From the NCBI GenBank assembly GCA_947471505.1, contig CANIWM010000038.1, positions 1-52,748 of the forward strand: a stretch of DNA of 52,748 nucleotides. Reading direction: 5' to 3'. Shown here piece after piece: positions 18,013-26,974 of this stretch. Position 1 is the stretch's first letter. The number at the start of each line of letters is the position of its first letter. Both the position numbers and the translations under genes were made by a program. This DNA is from Chthoniobacteraceae bacterium. Lineage in GTDB: Bacteria; Verrucomicrobiota; Verrucomicrobiia; Chthoniobacterales; Chthoniobacteraceae. Below the pieces are notes generated by a model that searched no databases, was not told where the DNA came from, and saw only the letters and a list, made by a program, of their open reading frames with translations.

Positions 18013-19589
18013 TTGCGCCCGTTCGGGTCGCTCCCACGCCAGTCGTCGGCGGGATGGTCGAACGCCTCCTCGCCAAACTCCTCCGACCCGAGAAACCGGA
18101 TCGTCTGCGAGAGCTTCACCAAGTTCGAGGTGCCCGGCGTGGTGTAATTGATCCCCCTGAGCCGCCCTTTCACGATGTTTCGCGACGCGGCATCGACGTA
18201 TTTTTTCCAGCGGATCGTCGCATCCAGCGCAGGCCAGATGTCGAATGTGTAGCCGTTGTTCGCCAAGTATGCGCTGGACGAACTCATCTCCGAGCGTGCG
18301 CGCGCAAAATCGCCGGAGCCGAACGCGAGATGCACGCCGTCGAACCGACTCGACGACGTGATCCTGCCGTCAATGTAGCCGACGAGCGCATTCTGATTGC
18401 GCTGCTTCGCCTCAAAAGAGAGCGGGTCCAGCGCCGGGATCGCGCGGAGTTGCAGACCATTGATTTGCGCCGACGCACTCGCTCCGAAATCGAACCGCTG
18501 CGACGCCGCGCTCGCTCGAAACGTGCCGCTCATGTGATGCCCGAGCCCGCCTTCGTAAGCGAGATTGTCGCTCGGGCCACCGGGATTGTAGCTGAGGAAA
18601 GCAGAGCCATTGATGCGCGTCCAACGTCCGCCGCTGGCAGCCCGCGAGTCATTCACCCAAACCTGCGCGACATACCACTGACCCGGCGTGAGGCCATTCA
18701 GCGTGAGCGAGCCGTATTTCGTCGAACTCCACCGCGCCTGACCGACGAGCGTCTTGTAGTCAGCGGAGAGATTCGCATACGGCGCGGACGCGGAGCCGAA
18801 GGTGGACGCGGTGCTCGTCATGCCCGCGATGGTGTCCGCCGACTGTGAGTCGAAGCGTGTGAAGCTCACGCCATTGATGGGAGCCGCAGGAGTCGTCGTG
18901 CCGAAAACATAAGCCTTCACCGGCGTGCCCACCGTGCGCACATCCGCATCGCCCGTCGTCTCCTGCCACCGCTCCCACGCCACCGCCGCGAGTGGCGAAG
19001 TGATGCGCCGCACTTGATACGCCTGAATCACCGGGCTGCCGCTGCCCGTGATTTTCACCTGCTGTGAAGTCGCATCCGCCGTGAACGTGCCGAGCGAAAA
19101 CTGCCCCTTCCCGTCATCCGCGCCCGACGTGTTCATGTTCAGCACGACCCACTGGTCCAGCGCCCCGGATGATTTCACCGTCTGCTTTCCGAGACTGCTC
19201 GCGTCCGAATCATTCGCCCAAACCTGCACCTCATAATGCTGCCCAACGGTCAGCCCATTGAGCGTCAAAGTCAGCGTCGCGCCCGCCGTGGTGCTGTAAT
19301 CATTCCCGCTCAACATCGCCGCATAACCCGCCGAAATCCCAGCGCCTGCCGGCAAAGCCCCCGCCGCCGCACCGTTCGCATTCTGCCCCGAAAGCGAATC
19401 GCCACTGTAAGCCGGAGTGAACGTCACGCCATTGACCACCGGATTCCCCGCCGCCTTGCAAACCGCCTTCACCAGCACGCCATTCGTGCTCACATCGGAG
19501 TCAGCGGCGATGTCCTTTGCCGGTCCCCAAGTGATGGGCGCAGCCACGGTATTCGCTGCGAAAAACAGCGCGAGAAGTTGGCGAATCAC
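17919..19589 (-). CDS. Giant secreted protein, 5' part: signal peptide and tandem beta-sandwich domains
   Basis: This is the N-terminal part of the interrupted giant protein. It starts at GTG 19587-19589, which shares GTGA with the stop of the anti-sigma-like gene. A signal peptide (IRQLLALFFAANTVAA) is followed by two tandem copies of a domain of about 170 residues; compare LTLTLNGLTVGQHYEVQVWAND with SLTLNGLTPGQWYVAQVWVND. A helical region follows (ALDATIRWKKYVDAASRN). After GRKWLIDTL the frame runs into unrelated residues and stops at 17919. The downstream protein resumes in the frame one base back, at about TVDTGIGEF, inside the 94-base overlap. A single-base deletion near 17976-18010, a sequencing error or a -1 frameshift would explain it. 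I do not recognise the enzyme family, if there is one. Confidence 0.75.
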   Translation of the reverse strand: MIRQLLALFFAANTVAAPITWGPAKDIAADSDVSTNGVLVKAVCKAAGNPVVNGVTFTPAYSGDSLSGQNANGAAAGALPAGAGISAGYAAMLSGNDYSTTAGATLTLTLNGLTVGQHYEVQVWANDSDASSLGKQTVKSSGALDQWVVLNMNTSGADDGKGQFSLGTFTADATSQQVKITGSGSPVIQAYQVRRITSPLAAVAWERWQETTGDADVRTVGTPVKAYVFGTTTPAAPINGVSFTRFDSQSADTIAGMTSTASTFGSASAPYANLSADYKTLVGQARWSSTKYGSLTLNGLTPGQWYVAQVWVNDSRAASGGRWTRINGSAFLSYNPGGPSDNLAYEGGLGHHMSGTFRASAASQRFDFGASASAQINGLQLRAIPALDPLSFEAKQRNQNALVGYIDGRITSSSRFDGVHLAFGSGDFARARSEMSSSSAYLANNGYTFDIWPALDATIRWKKYVDAASRNIVKGRLRGINYTTPGTSNLVKLSQTIRFLGSEEFGEEAFDHPADDWRGSDPNGRKWLIDTLRGQSIPASGSSPRTITVRSIHCPR

Positions 19590-20527
19590 GGTTGCACCTC
19601 CTCGCTGATGCTCACGCTCACATCATCCAAGAACTGCGCCGGAAACCACTCCGTCGCCGGCTCCACCGGAAGACGATACGCAGCGATACCGATGACCAGC
19701 ACCCGAGCCTGCGGCGGCACTTGCAGGGTGAGTTCACCGGCCTCCCAGGTCGCCGGGTCACGATCCACAAAGGTCATCGAGCGGGCAAACGCCAGTGTGC
19801 CGCCCTCGCTGTAGCGTTGTTCCCAAAGATTCTTCGCGTCAGCCCCCGGATCATCGCCAGCAACGGCGGCGATGTGAAAGTGCGCCTGCTTATCCGTGTC
19901 GGCGTTAAACCACGCCCGAATCCTGACGGTGCGTGCTCCATTGCCCGGTAGCGCGATGACCTGCCACAGGTCCGAAGCCATGTTCTTGCTGCCGGCGAAA
20001 TCACCCGTGGTCGCTGCGGCGAGGAATTTCAGCATGTGGCGGCCTTCACGCGGACGGACCCGGCCCTGCGCCTCTACAATGGCGCAAGGATCGCCCGACC
20101 ATTGGCCGGGCTGCTGCGGCACGCTACTGGTCGCAATCGGAGACCCCGCTTCGAAGCCTGCGTCCCCGAGCGGCACCTCCAGCACGCGCGGCCACTTCAC
20201 CACAGCAAACGCCCGCACCGCCGTCGCGCTGAACGCCCCGATGACCAGTCCCGCCGCCGCTGCGGTGAGTGGACGCCACGACAGCCAGCCAGTCCAGTGC
20301 TTCTCCCGCGCGGAAGCGCTTCGTTCGGCTCTGTGGTTCATCGGTGATTCATGAAGACCCGCCATAGACGCTCCGGGCAATCGGTCAGGCAGGCTGCTTT
20401 CGAGCAGCCAGTCGTCCAGCAATGCGCTTTGATGCTCGGGCTCAACCAGCTTCGCGGTCAGCTCGCGGAGTTCGGCGGCGGTGATGGAGCCATCGCTCCA
20501 GCGTTGCAGTAGTTCGTCGGTCGTCAT
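19586..20527 (-). CDS. Membrane anti-sigma-like protein with carbohydrate-binding-like outer domain
   Basis: A 313-residue single-pass membrane protein. The ATG at 20525-20527 overlaps the sigma stop as ATGA; ATG at 20534-20536 is an alternative start. The N-terminal 60 residues (TTDELLQRWSDGSITAAEL, then LLDDWLLESSLP) resemble the cytoplasmic N-terminus of FecR-type regulators. A membrane helix lies at about residues 86-108 (AAAAGLVIGAFSATAVRAF). The outer part looks like a jelly-roll sugar-binding domain (FEAGSPIATSS, GQWSGDPCAIV, REGRHMLKFL). By position it should hold the ECF sigma factor inactive and respond to a ligand outside. The regulatory role is inferred from gene order; no anti-sigma zinc motif is present. 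Confidence 0.68.
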   Translation of the reverse strand: MTTDELLQRWSDGSITAAELRELTAKLVEPEHQSALLDDWLLESSLPDRLPGASMAGLHESPMNHRAERSASAREKHWTGWLSWRPLTAAAAGLVIGAFSATAVRAFAVVKWPRVLEVPLGDAGFEAGSPIATSSVPQQPGQWSGDPCAIVEAQGRVRPREGRHMLKFLAAATTGDFAGSKNMASDLWQVIALPGNGARTVRIRAWFNADTDKQAHFHIAAVAGDDPGADAKNLWEQRYSEGGTLAFARSMTFVDRDPATWEAGELTLQVPPQARVLVIGIAAYRLPVEPATEWFPAQFLDDVSVSISEEVQP

Positions 20528-21078
20528 GTGTTCCATTCCTCCTGGGAAAGTTTGCGTCGCACGCACTCCAGCAGCGCGGCACGCAGCCGGATGAGCGCCT
20601 TCTTCACCGCTTCAAACGACTGTCCTGTCTCATCGGCGATGCGCTCCAGCGCGGCACGTTGCGTGTATTTGAGCGAAAGCAAACGGCGCGATCGCTCCGG
20701 GAGCGAGGCCACGCATTCGTCCAGCGCAGCCAGTCGCGCAGTGGCGAAATGCTCCTGCGTGTCCGCCCAGGAGAAGCAATGCTCTACGCGGTCCATAAAG
20801 GCCTCCAGAGCCTCGCTATCCGCCACTAGCCTGGCCATCTGCCGCTTCTCCCAATGCCGCCGGATGAGATTCCGCGCCACGCCCCGACACCACGCCGCCT
20901 GATTCTCGATGCGAATGCCTTTCTCCAGCTCCGCCGATAAGAGCACCCACACCTCCTGCAAGACATCCTCTGCCGCATGAGCATCCCGCAGCAGACCGTT
21001 CACGAACGCGCCCAGCAGATGCCGGTCACGGATGAACTCGGCAGCAGCTTGCTGGATGGCATGGGATTCGGTGGACAT
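20524..21078 (-). CDS. ECF-type sigma-70 factor
   Basis: A 184-residue RNA polymerase sigma factor with regions 2 and 4 only. Region 2 covers LLGAFVNGLLRDAHAAEDVLQEVWVLL and the AWCRGVARNLIRRHW block. Region 4 covers CVASLPERSRRLLSLKYTQRAALERIA and the helix-turn-helix ETGQSFEAVKKALIRLRAAL. The start is ATG at 21076-21078; in-frame codons further upstream would add about 33 poorly structured residues. It is the first gene of a coupled operon with the membrane protein, the giant secreted protein and the fucosidase, so it very likely controls its own operon, as ECF factors usually do. The promoter must lie in 21079-21250. Confidence 0.88.
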   Translation of the reverse strand: MSTESHAIQQAAAEFIRDRHLLGAFVNGLLRDAHAAEDVLQEVWVLLSAELEKGIRIENQAAWCRGVARNLIRRHWEKRQMARLVADSEALEAFMDRVEHCFSWADTQEHFATARLAALDECVASLPERSRRLLSLKYTQRAALERIADETGQSFEAVKKALIRLRAALLECVRRKLSQEEWNT

Positions 21079-21249
21079 GTGTAGGTAAGTCGTCCGATGA
21101 AACGGGGAAATGGGGACAAACTGTTTTTCGGAAGAGGCGTGGACCCTTCTTGGAGCGATTGCGGGGCGATGTTGCAAGTGGGGCCGTTTGTGGTCGCCTC
21201 CACGGAACCAGACTCAGGTGACATTAAAGTGCAGCTGTAGAAACCCGGA

Positions 21250-21277
21250 ACTTTGGGTCATTTGACTGACTCAAAGT
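21250..21277 (-). terminator. Possible weak terminator hairpin of the glycosyltransferase operon
   Basis: ACTTTGGGTCA (21250-21260) pairs with TGACTCAAAGT (21267-21277) over 11 positions with one wobble and a 6-base loop. It lies 5 bases beyond the stop of the mannosyltransferase-like gene at 21282. On the minus strand it is followed only by a short T run, so termination would be weak. An operator in front of the sigma gene is the alternative. Confidence 0.35.
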
Positions 21278-21281
21278 GCGC

Positions 21282-22499
21282 TTATTTTCCGGAATCACGG
21301 TTCCCCGAGGTTCTGCCGAGAGGAGCATTTATAATCGTGAGCCGTGTGTCCCGATAGAGAAACCAGATGACGGGAACCCACAGTGCTGCTTGCGCCCAGA
21401 TCGGGTGGAGCCATTCGCCCGTCTGCGCGCGATGCTGCCACGCAGCGTAGTAGAGAATGGTGAGCGCGCTGAGCACCCACGCTGCGCGACTGCGATGCAG
21501 AACGGCGAACGGGAGCACCCACGTCGCATACCAAAACGTGACCGTCGGCGCGCACAGCAGGAACGCGAAGCACGTCCAGAGCGCGGCGAGCCCGAGCGGC
21601 TGCACTTTGCGCGCGATCCAGAGCGTGCTGACGAACAAGACGACGGCGCAGATGGCGGACGGGATCGCTTTTCCACCACACACCAACTCCAGCAGGAAAT
21701 GAAGCGAGCCGTTCCCGCTTGTCGTTCCGCCGAAGTCCGCCAGGCCGCGTATCCATTGAGGTGCGGACGCTACAAACGGCAGCGCGGGCAGCGCGGCGGC
21801 GAGTGCAAATGCCCAGCTCGCGCGCCGACCTCGCGCCTCGAAGTGCATCCAAAACGCGGGCACCAAAAGGATGGCGACGAGCTTGAACTGCACAGCCAGC
21901 CCGAGCGCGATCCACGCCAGCACGGGCCGTTGCCGTTGCGCGAAAAGGACCGCCGCCACAGTGCTCACGACCATGAGCGAGTCGAAGTGTGCTTCGCCTG
22001 CAAAGCTGAGCACCACCACAGGATTCACGGCGTAGAGCGCCAGCCAGCGCGTGCGCCCGCCGAGTGCGGCGAGCAGCGGCAGCACGGCGAGGTCCGCGAG
22101 CGTGAAGGCGAGTTTGTAAATCCACGGCGCATACGCGATGCCGCCGAGCGCCGCGAAGCACAGCTCCGCGAGCGGCGGATAGACGGTGAACTTGTCGCGG
22201 TGGTTCATCGCGTCCCACGCATCGTCTCGCATGGAGGCCAGCGAGTCCGCAGTCTGCGCGTAAGGGCTGATGCCGCTGCGGATGAGCCGACCCTCCCACA
22301 AATACCGGTTCACGTCGTCCGACGGCGGCAGCGCCCACACGAAAGCCCTCGCCGCGATTGCTAGGGTGAAAAGGAGCATCCACTGCCGACGTAGCGGCCA
22401 CTTTTCCGGCCACAGACGCCACGCCAGCGCACTCGCCGCGAGCAAGCCGCACGAGAGCACGATGCGCCCGGTAAACAAGAGCCAGAGCCACTCAGCCAT
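21282..22499 (-). CDS. Integral membrane GT-C-type glycosyltransferase (mannosyltransferase-like)
   Basis: A 405-residue polytopic membrane protein with about ten hydrophobic segments. Near the N-terminus, PPSDDVNRYLWEGRLIRSG has the acidic loop and the Tyr-Leu-Trp-Glu-Gly pattern of polyprenyl-phosphate-sugar dependent mannosyltransferases (DUF2029/GT87-like), with YPPLAELCF further on. These enzymes transfer mannose from a lipid carrier on the outer face of the membrane. I chose the ATG at 22497-22499 because it begins at the first membrane segment and overlaps the preceding glycosyltransferase by 8 bases. The frame stays open further upstream, but that extension lies inside the neighbouring gene. 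The specific sugar is inferred from family resemblance. Confidence 0.78.
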   Translation of the reverse strand: MAEWLWLLFTGRIVLSCGLLAASALAWRLWPEKWPLRRQWMLLFTLAIAARAFVWALPPSDDVNRYLWEGRLIRSGISPYAQTADSLASMRDDAWDAMNHRDKFTVYPPLAELCFAALGGIAYAPWIYKLAFTLADLAVLPLLAALGGRTRWLALYAVNPVVVLSFAGEAHFDSLMVVSTVAAVLFAQRQRPVLAWIALGLAVQFKLVAILLVPAFWMHFEARGRRASWAFALAAALPALPFVASAPQWIRGLADFGGTTSGNGSLHFLLELVCGGKAIPSAICAVVLFVSTLWIARKVQPLGLAALWTCFAFLLCAPTVTFWYATWVLPFAVLHRSRAAWVLSALTILYYAAWQHRAQTGEWLHPIWAQAALWVPVIWFLYRDTRLTIINAPLGRTSGNRDSGK

Positions 22500-23946
22500 C
22501 GGCCCGCTGCTCCATCCACTCTTGGATTCCCATCCACGAAAGCCCCACGACATACACGAGGAGAAAGGGCCCGAGGAACCAGCCGCCGCGCGTGAGGAAA
22601 AGGAACGTCGCAAACGCCGCATACACGGCCAGCGCGAGTTCGTAGGCGGGCATCTGCGAACGCGGCGCGCGGGCTGGCTCGCCCGTGCCGCCGGTCTTCG
22701 GCGTGCGGTGAAAGGCGCTGCCCTTGCCCGCCAGCGCCTCGATCACCGCACGGCCATTCGAGAGACACAGCCCGCCGCCGAGCAGCATGATGGCAGGGAT
22801 CGTCGCCAGCCGCCCGCGATCTTCGCGATGCAGTGACCACCAGCCCGTGACGTACATCGCGGCGGGCGCGAGCAGCATCATCCCGCCGAAGACATTGAAG
22901 AGCGAAAAGAGAAACTCCGGCGGGCGCTCATTCGCCCACAGTAAAATGGGCACCGAGAGCAAGCAGTGCAGCAGCAGTAGCAGATGCACGCAGAAGTGCG
23001 TCAGATGCAGCGTCGCGCCCACTTTTCGCAGCCGCGAAATCGGCGCAGCCCACACGCGAGGCAGTAGCTTTTTCGCAGTTTGCAGCGAGCCTTTTGCCCA
23101 GCGGAATTGCTGCCGCCGATACGCCGCCATGCTCGCTGGCAGCTCGCCGGGCACCGCGAGTTCGGGGAGGAAATGTGCCGTCCAGCCCGCGAGGTGGGCG
23201 CGATAGCTCAGGTCGAGGTCTTCCGTCAGCGTATCGTCCTCCCAGCCGCCCGCCGCCTCGATGGCCTCGCGCCGCCAGATGCCGCAAGTCCCGTTGAAAT
23301 TCATGAACGCACCCGCCGCCGCCCGCGCGCTTTGCTCCACGATAAAGTGCGTATCAATCCCCGTCGCTTGCGCCGCAGTGAGCAGTGAATCCAGCTCGTT
23401 GAGATGCGCCCAGCGCGCTTGCACGAAGCCCACGCGCGGCTTCAGCGCCAACACCGGCACCGCACGCATGAGGAAGTCGCTCGGCGGCACAAAGTCCGCA
23501 TCGAAAATTGCGCACACGCTCCCCGTCGCAGTCCGCATCCCCTCACGCAGCGCGCCCGCTTTGAACCCCACCCGCTCCGCCCTGCGGAGGACGTGAATAT
23601 TCACGCCTTTGCGCAGCAACTCCGCTGCGATCCGGTCCACGAGTGCGCACGTCTCATCATCGGAATCATCGAGCACCTGAATCTCGTGCCGCCCCGCCGG
23701 ATACTCCATCGCCGCCGCCGCCCGCAGGATGCGCTCGGCGACATTCGGCTCGTTAAAAAGCGGGAGCTGCGTCGTCACCATCGGCCATTCGGCGATGCTC
23801 CCCGCCCGCGCTGCGATGTCCTCATTTTCCTCCCGCAACCGCGACCGGCTCGCCACATGGATAAAGAGCAGCACAAGCCCCTGCACGCTGTAGCAGAGCA
23901 GCGCGACAGTGGTGATGAAGTATGCGGCGTAAAGCAGGGCGCTCAT
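22492..23946 (-). CDS. Processive family-2 glycosyltransferase (cellulose synthase-like)
   Basis: A 484-residue membrane glycosyltransferase. N-terminal hydrophobic segments (about 5-32) precede the GT2 core with TQLPLFNEPNVAERIL, the nucleotide-sugar Asp motif VLDDSDDE, the DAD metal motif FDADFVPP, the catalytic TED (TLTEDLDLSYR) and the processive QQFRW signature. C-terminal membrane helices form the export channel. Nearest well-known relatives are glucomannan/cellulose synthase-like beta-glycosyltransferases. It overlaps the downstream GT-C gene, so the two probably assemble one exported polysaccharide. Its start (ATG, 23946) faces the divergent esterase gene across a 334-base gap. Confidence 0.88.
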   Translation of the reverse strand: MSALLYAAYFITTVALLCYSVQGLVLLFIHVASRSRLREENEDIAARAGSIAEWPMVTTQLPLFNEPNVAERILRAAAAMEYPAGRHEIQVLDDSDDETCALVDRIAAELLRKGVNIHVLRRAERVGFKAGALREGMRTATGSVCAIFDADFVPPSDFLMRAVPVLALKPRVGFVQARWAHLNELDSLLTAAQATGIDTHFIVEQSARAAAGAFMNFNGTCGIWRREAIEAAGGWEDDTLTEDLDLSYRAHLAGWTAHFLPELAVPGELPASMAAYRRQQFRWAKGSLQTAKKLLPRVWAAPISRLRKVGATLHLTHFCVHLLLLLHCLLSVPILLWANERPPEFLFSLFNVFGGMMLLAPAAMYVTGWWSLHREDRGRLATIPAIMLLGGGLCLSNGRAVIEALAGKGSAFHRTPKTGGTGEPARAPRSQMPAYELALAVYAAFATFLFLTRGGWFLGPFLLVYVVGLSWMGIQEWMEQRADG

Positions 23947-24280
23947 CGAGCAGAGGGAACGGTGTCCTTAAAAATAGAAATAGCAGCGATCATCGGAAGG
24001 CGAGCGGACTACCGGGAATCGCCCGCGAAGAAACGACTAATATTCAGCGCCACTTAGAGAGTCGGATGGCCTGACGGTAAACTGTGCAACTTCGTCCAGT
24101 GCTCCCAATGATTTTTCGGCAAAACCGAAGGCATTGTGGACGGAGCGCCGCGATCGCAGTGGGAGGGCCAAGAGCATCACGCGCATTTTACGTTCGGGCT
24201 GGCGGACGGCTTGCATCTTCTTTTCACCGTTTCTCATCTCCACGCTTGGCGAATGGCGGCGATGGTCTAGCGTTCGCGGC
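23947..24280. other. Divergent intergenic region between glycosyltransferase and esterase
   Basis: The 334 bases between the two divergent starts presumably hold both promoters. A 68-codon minus-strand frame (24037-24243) has no recognisable motif and I did not call it. I saw no hairpin or tandem repeat of note here. Confidence 0.45.
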
Positions 24281-25387
24281 GTGAAAACTCTACTTCAGAC
24301 TGCCATCTGCTTCGCCTCCATTTCTCTCTCCTTCGCCGAAGACGCCCCGAAGCCGAAGCCACGCCCTGCGCCGCTCGTGTCGCCGGAAGTTTTGCCCGAT
24401 GGCGGAGTGACCTTTCGCTTTAAGGCCCCCAAGGCGACGGAGGTGAAAGTATCGGGGCAGTTCGGCGCGGACACGGCGCTCGCAAAGGGCGACGATGGGG
24501 TGTGGAGCGTCACCGTTCCAAAGGTGCCGGCTGGCGTGTTTGAGTATCATTTTTCCGTGGATGGGATGAACGTGATCGATCCGCAGAACTCGGCGCTGAA
24601 ACCACAGCGGTGGCCGGGATCGAACATCTTGCACATTCCCGCGACGCCGCCCGCGCCTTGGGATTGGCAGGACATCCCGCACGGGGTCATCCACGTCCAT
24701 AGCTATGCGTCAAAGGCGCTCGGCAAGCCGCGCCGCATCCTCGTCTATACGCCGCCGGGCGCGGGCGATGTGGCGCTGCCGGTGCTCTATTTGGCGCACG
24801 GATACAGCGATGATGAGCGGACGTGGAGCGTGCATGGGAAAGCGCCGTGGATTATGGATTCGTTGATCGCCGGAAAGAAGGCGGTGCCGATGATTCTTGT
24901 CATGCCGGACGCCCATGCAATCCCGCCGGGCGCTGCAGGGTTCGAGGACTACGGTCCGGCGAATAGCGACGCGCTTTGCCGGGAGTTGGTGCAGGACATT
25001 ATTCCGCTGGTGGAGAGTAGTTATAAGGTGGACGCGAGGCCGGCGGCGCGTGCGTTCGCCGGGCTCTCAATGGGCGGCCATCATGCGCTGACAATCGCTT
25101 TGAACTACCACGAGAAGTTTAACTGGATCGGCGCATTCAGCTCCGCGCCGCCGCCCGCGAAGTCTGTGTCTGCGGGCCTCGACAACGCGGAGGGGACGAA
25201 CAAGGACTTGCGCTTGCTGTGGATCGCTTGTGGGAAGAAGGACTTTCTTTTGCAGCGCAACAATGAGTTCAACGCGCTGCTGAAAGAGAAGGGGGTGCGC
25301 TTTGAATTTGTCGAAACGGAGGGCGGGCACGAGTGGCCGGTCTGGCGAAACTATTTAACGGAGTTTGCGCCGAAGATTTTCCGGTAG
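24281..25387 (+). CDS. Secreted esterase with N-terminal early-set domain (esterase D/feruloyl esterase-like)
   Basis: A 368-residue exported alpha/beta hydrolase. I chose the GTG at 24281 because it begins a clean signal peptide (KTLLQTAICFASISLSFA). A CBM48-like early-set domain follows (about 35-115: VTFRFKAPKATEVKVSGQF, VFEYHFSVDG). The catalytic domain has HGYSDDERTW near the oxyanion region, the nucleophile elbow GLSMGG with Ser263, Asp321 in CGKKDFLL and His350 in GGHEWPVW. This architecture is typical of feruloyl and acetyl-xylan esterases that act on plant polysaccharides. The exact ester substrate is unknown. The gene stands alone between divergent glycosyltransferases and the ATP-grasp cluster. 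Confidence 0.87.
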   Translation: MKTLLQTAICFASISLSFAEDAPKPKPRPAPLVSPEVLPDGGVTFRFKAPKATEVKVSGQFGADTALAKGDDGVWSVTVPKVPAGVFEYHFSVDGMNVIDPQNSALKPQRWPGSNILHIPATPPAPWDWQDIPHGVIHVHSYASKALGKPRRILVYTPPGAGDVALPVLYLAHGYSDDERTWSVHGKAPWIMDSLIAGKKAVPMILVMPDAHAIPPGAAGFEDYGPANSDALCRELVQDIIPLVESSYKVDARPAARAFAGLSMGGHHALTIALNYHEKFNWIGAFSSAPPPAKSVSAGLDNAEGTNKDLRLLWIACGKKDFLLQRNNEFNALLKEKGVRFEFVETEGGHEWPVWRNYLTEFAPKIFR

Positions 25388-25459
25388 AGCGAATACGGTT
25401 GCGGAGGGAAACAGCGCTATTTCTAAACGATCCAGTTGCATTCCACCCGCGATCTCGTT

Positions 25460-25464
25460 AGAGG
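25460..25464 (+). promoter_or_regulatory. Ribosome binding site deciding the ATP-grasp start
   Basis: AGAGG at 25460-25464 lies 7 bases before GTG 25472, which favours that codon over the upstream in-frame TTG at 25436. Confidence 0.5.
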
Positions 25465-25471
25465 CTGCGTC

Positions 25472-26914
25472 GTGCTTGCAGGATACGAAACAACAACGGG
25501 GTTTTTCGACGAGATGGCCGCAACGCGGGAGCTGACGCGTCCGCATTTTTCGAAATTTCGCGATTTGATCAGCGGGGTGTCGCCGGAGGATTTTGACCAA
25601 CGACGTCGAGCTGTGGATTTGGCGTTTTTGCGCCAGGGCATCACGTTTAACGTGTATGGCGATGCGCAGGGCACGGAGCGGATTTTCCCGTTCGACCTGA
25701 TTCCGCGCATCATCCCTGCGAAGGAATGGGAGCACATTGAGGCCGGACTGGCACAGCGTATCACGGCGCTGAATATGTTCCTCCACGACATTTATCACGA
25801 TCAGAAGATCCTCAAGGACGGCATCATTCCCCCGTTCTATGTGCTCTCGGGGAAACACTTCCGCCGCGAGTTCAAGGGGTTCAATGTGCCGAAGGATATT
25901 TACATCCACATTTGCGGGTCGGATTTGATTCGCGATGCGAACGGAAACTACCTCGTTCTGGAGGACAATGGCCGCTGCCCGTCGGGCGTGAGCTACGTGC
26001 TGGAAAATCGCCGCGCGATGAAGCGGACGTTCCCCGGCATGTTTGAAGGAATCGGCGTGCGGCCTGTGGAGCATTATCCGCAGGAATTGCTGAAGATGCT
26101 CCAGTATATCGCGCCGCAGGGAATCGCCGATCCGACGGTCGTGCTGCTGACGCCCGGTGCTTACAACTCTGCGTATTTCGAGCACACTTATCTTGCCCGG
26201 CAAATGGGCATCGAGATTGTGGAAGGCCGGGATCTTTTGGTGCGCGATTCGCGCGTCTTCATGCGCACGACGAAAGGGCTCCAGCCGGTGCATGTCATCT
26301 ACCGGCGGCTGGACGACGATTTCCTCGACCCGACGGTCTTCCGTCGCGACTCGCAACTCGGCGTGCCGGGGCTCATCAATGCGTATCGCTCGGGCAACGT
26401 GTCGCTCGCAAACTCTCTGGGAACGGGCATCGCGGACGACAAGGTGATTTATCACTTCGTGCCGAAGATGATCAAATACTACCTCGATCAGGAGCCCATC
26501 CTGCCGAACGTCCCGACGTATCTCGCAAGCGAAGATGCCGACCGGCAATACATCGTGGAGAACCTCGACAAGCTCGTAGTGAAAGCCGCGAACGAAAGCG
26601 GCGGATACGGCATGCTCATGGGGCCTCGTGCTTCGCAAAAAGAGCGCGATGAATTCAAGGCCGCGATCCTCGCCGACCCGCGCAATTACATCGCGCAGCC
26701 AATGATTTCGCTGAGCACGCACCCGACGCGGCAGGACGACGGCACATTTGAGGGGCGCCACATCGACCTTCGTCCGTTCGTCCTTTACGGCGAAAAAATC
26801 ACCATCGTCCCCGGCGGTCTCACGCGCGTCGCATTGCGAAAAGGCTCGCTTGTCGTCAACAGTTCCCAAGGCGGCGGGAGCAAGGACACATGGGTTCTCT
26901 ACGGCGATGAGTAA
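25472..26914 (+). CDS. Circularly permuted ATP-grasp protein (DUF404/DUF407)
   Basis: A 480-residue member of the circularly permuted ATP-grasp family (COG2308). Family blocks are clear: [13 protein letters not shown] at the start, [24 protein letters not shown]-region [29 protein letters not shown] (metal/nucleotide-binding acidic segment), [36 protein letters not shown] and the C-terminal [16 protein letters not shown]. The family is predicted to ligate an amine to a carboxylate with ATP, through an acyl-phosphate, possibly making or attaching peptides. It is followed 60 bases later by an alpha-E gene. The same pair occurs fused in one protein at 34216. The enzymatic product has not been established for this family. 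Confidence 0.9.
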   Translation: MLAGYETTTGFFDEMAATRELTRPHFSKFRDLISGVSPEDFDQRRRAVDLAFLRQGITFNVYGDAQGTERIFPFDLIPRIIPAKEWEHIEAGLAQRITALNMFLHDIYHDQKILKDGIIPPFYVLSGKHFRREFKGFNVPKDIYIHICGSDLIRDANGNYLVLEDNGRCPSGVSYVLENRRAMKRTFPGMFEGIGVRPVEHYPQELLKMLQYIAPQGIADPTVVLLTPGAYNSAYFEHTYLARQMGIEIVEGRDLLVRDSRVFMRTTKGLQPVHVIYRRLDDDFLDPTVFRRDSQLGVPGLINAYRSGNVSLANSLGTGIADDKVIYHFVPKMIKYYLDQEPILPNVPTYLASEDADRQYIVENLDKLVVKAANESGGYGMLMGPRASQKERDEFKAAILADPRNYIAQPMISLSTHPTRQDDGTFEGRHIDLRPFVLYGEKITIVPGGLTRVALRKGSLVVNSSQGGGSKDTWVLYGDE

Positions 26915-26974
26915 TTCCGCCACATCACTTTCCTTCCTGCATGGCCACCTACATCAAACCAAAACTACATTGCC

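Noticed and set aside
24037-24243. 68-codon minus-strand gene upstream of the esterase
   Set aside because: No motif, no good ribosome site, and it occupies the likely divergent promoter region.
25355-26923. 522-codon minus-strand frame opposite the ATP-grasp gene, and a 573-codon one at 38340-40061 opposite the transglutaminases
   Set aside because: Both are antisense to genes with intact catalytic motifs and have the His/Arg/Val-rich composition of shadow frames.
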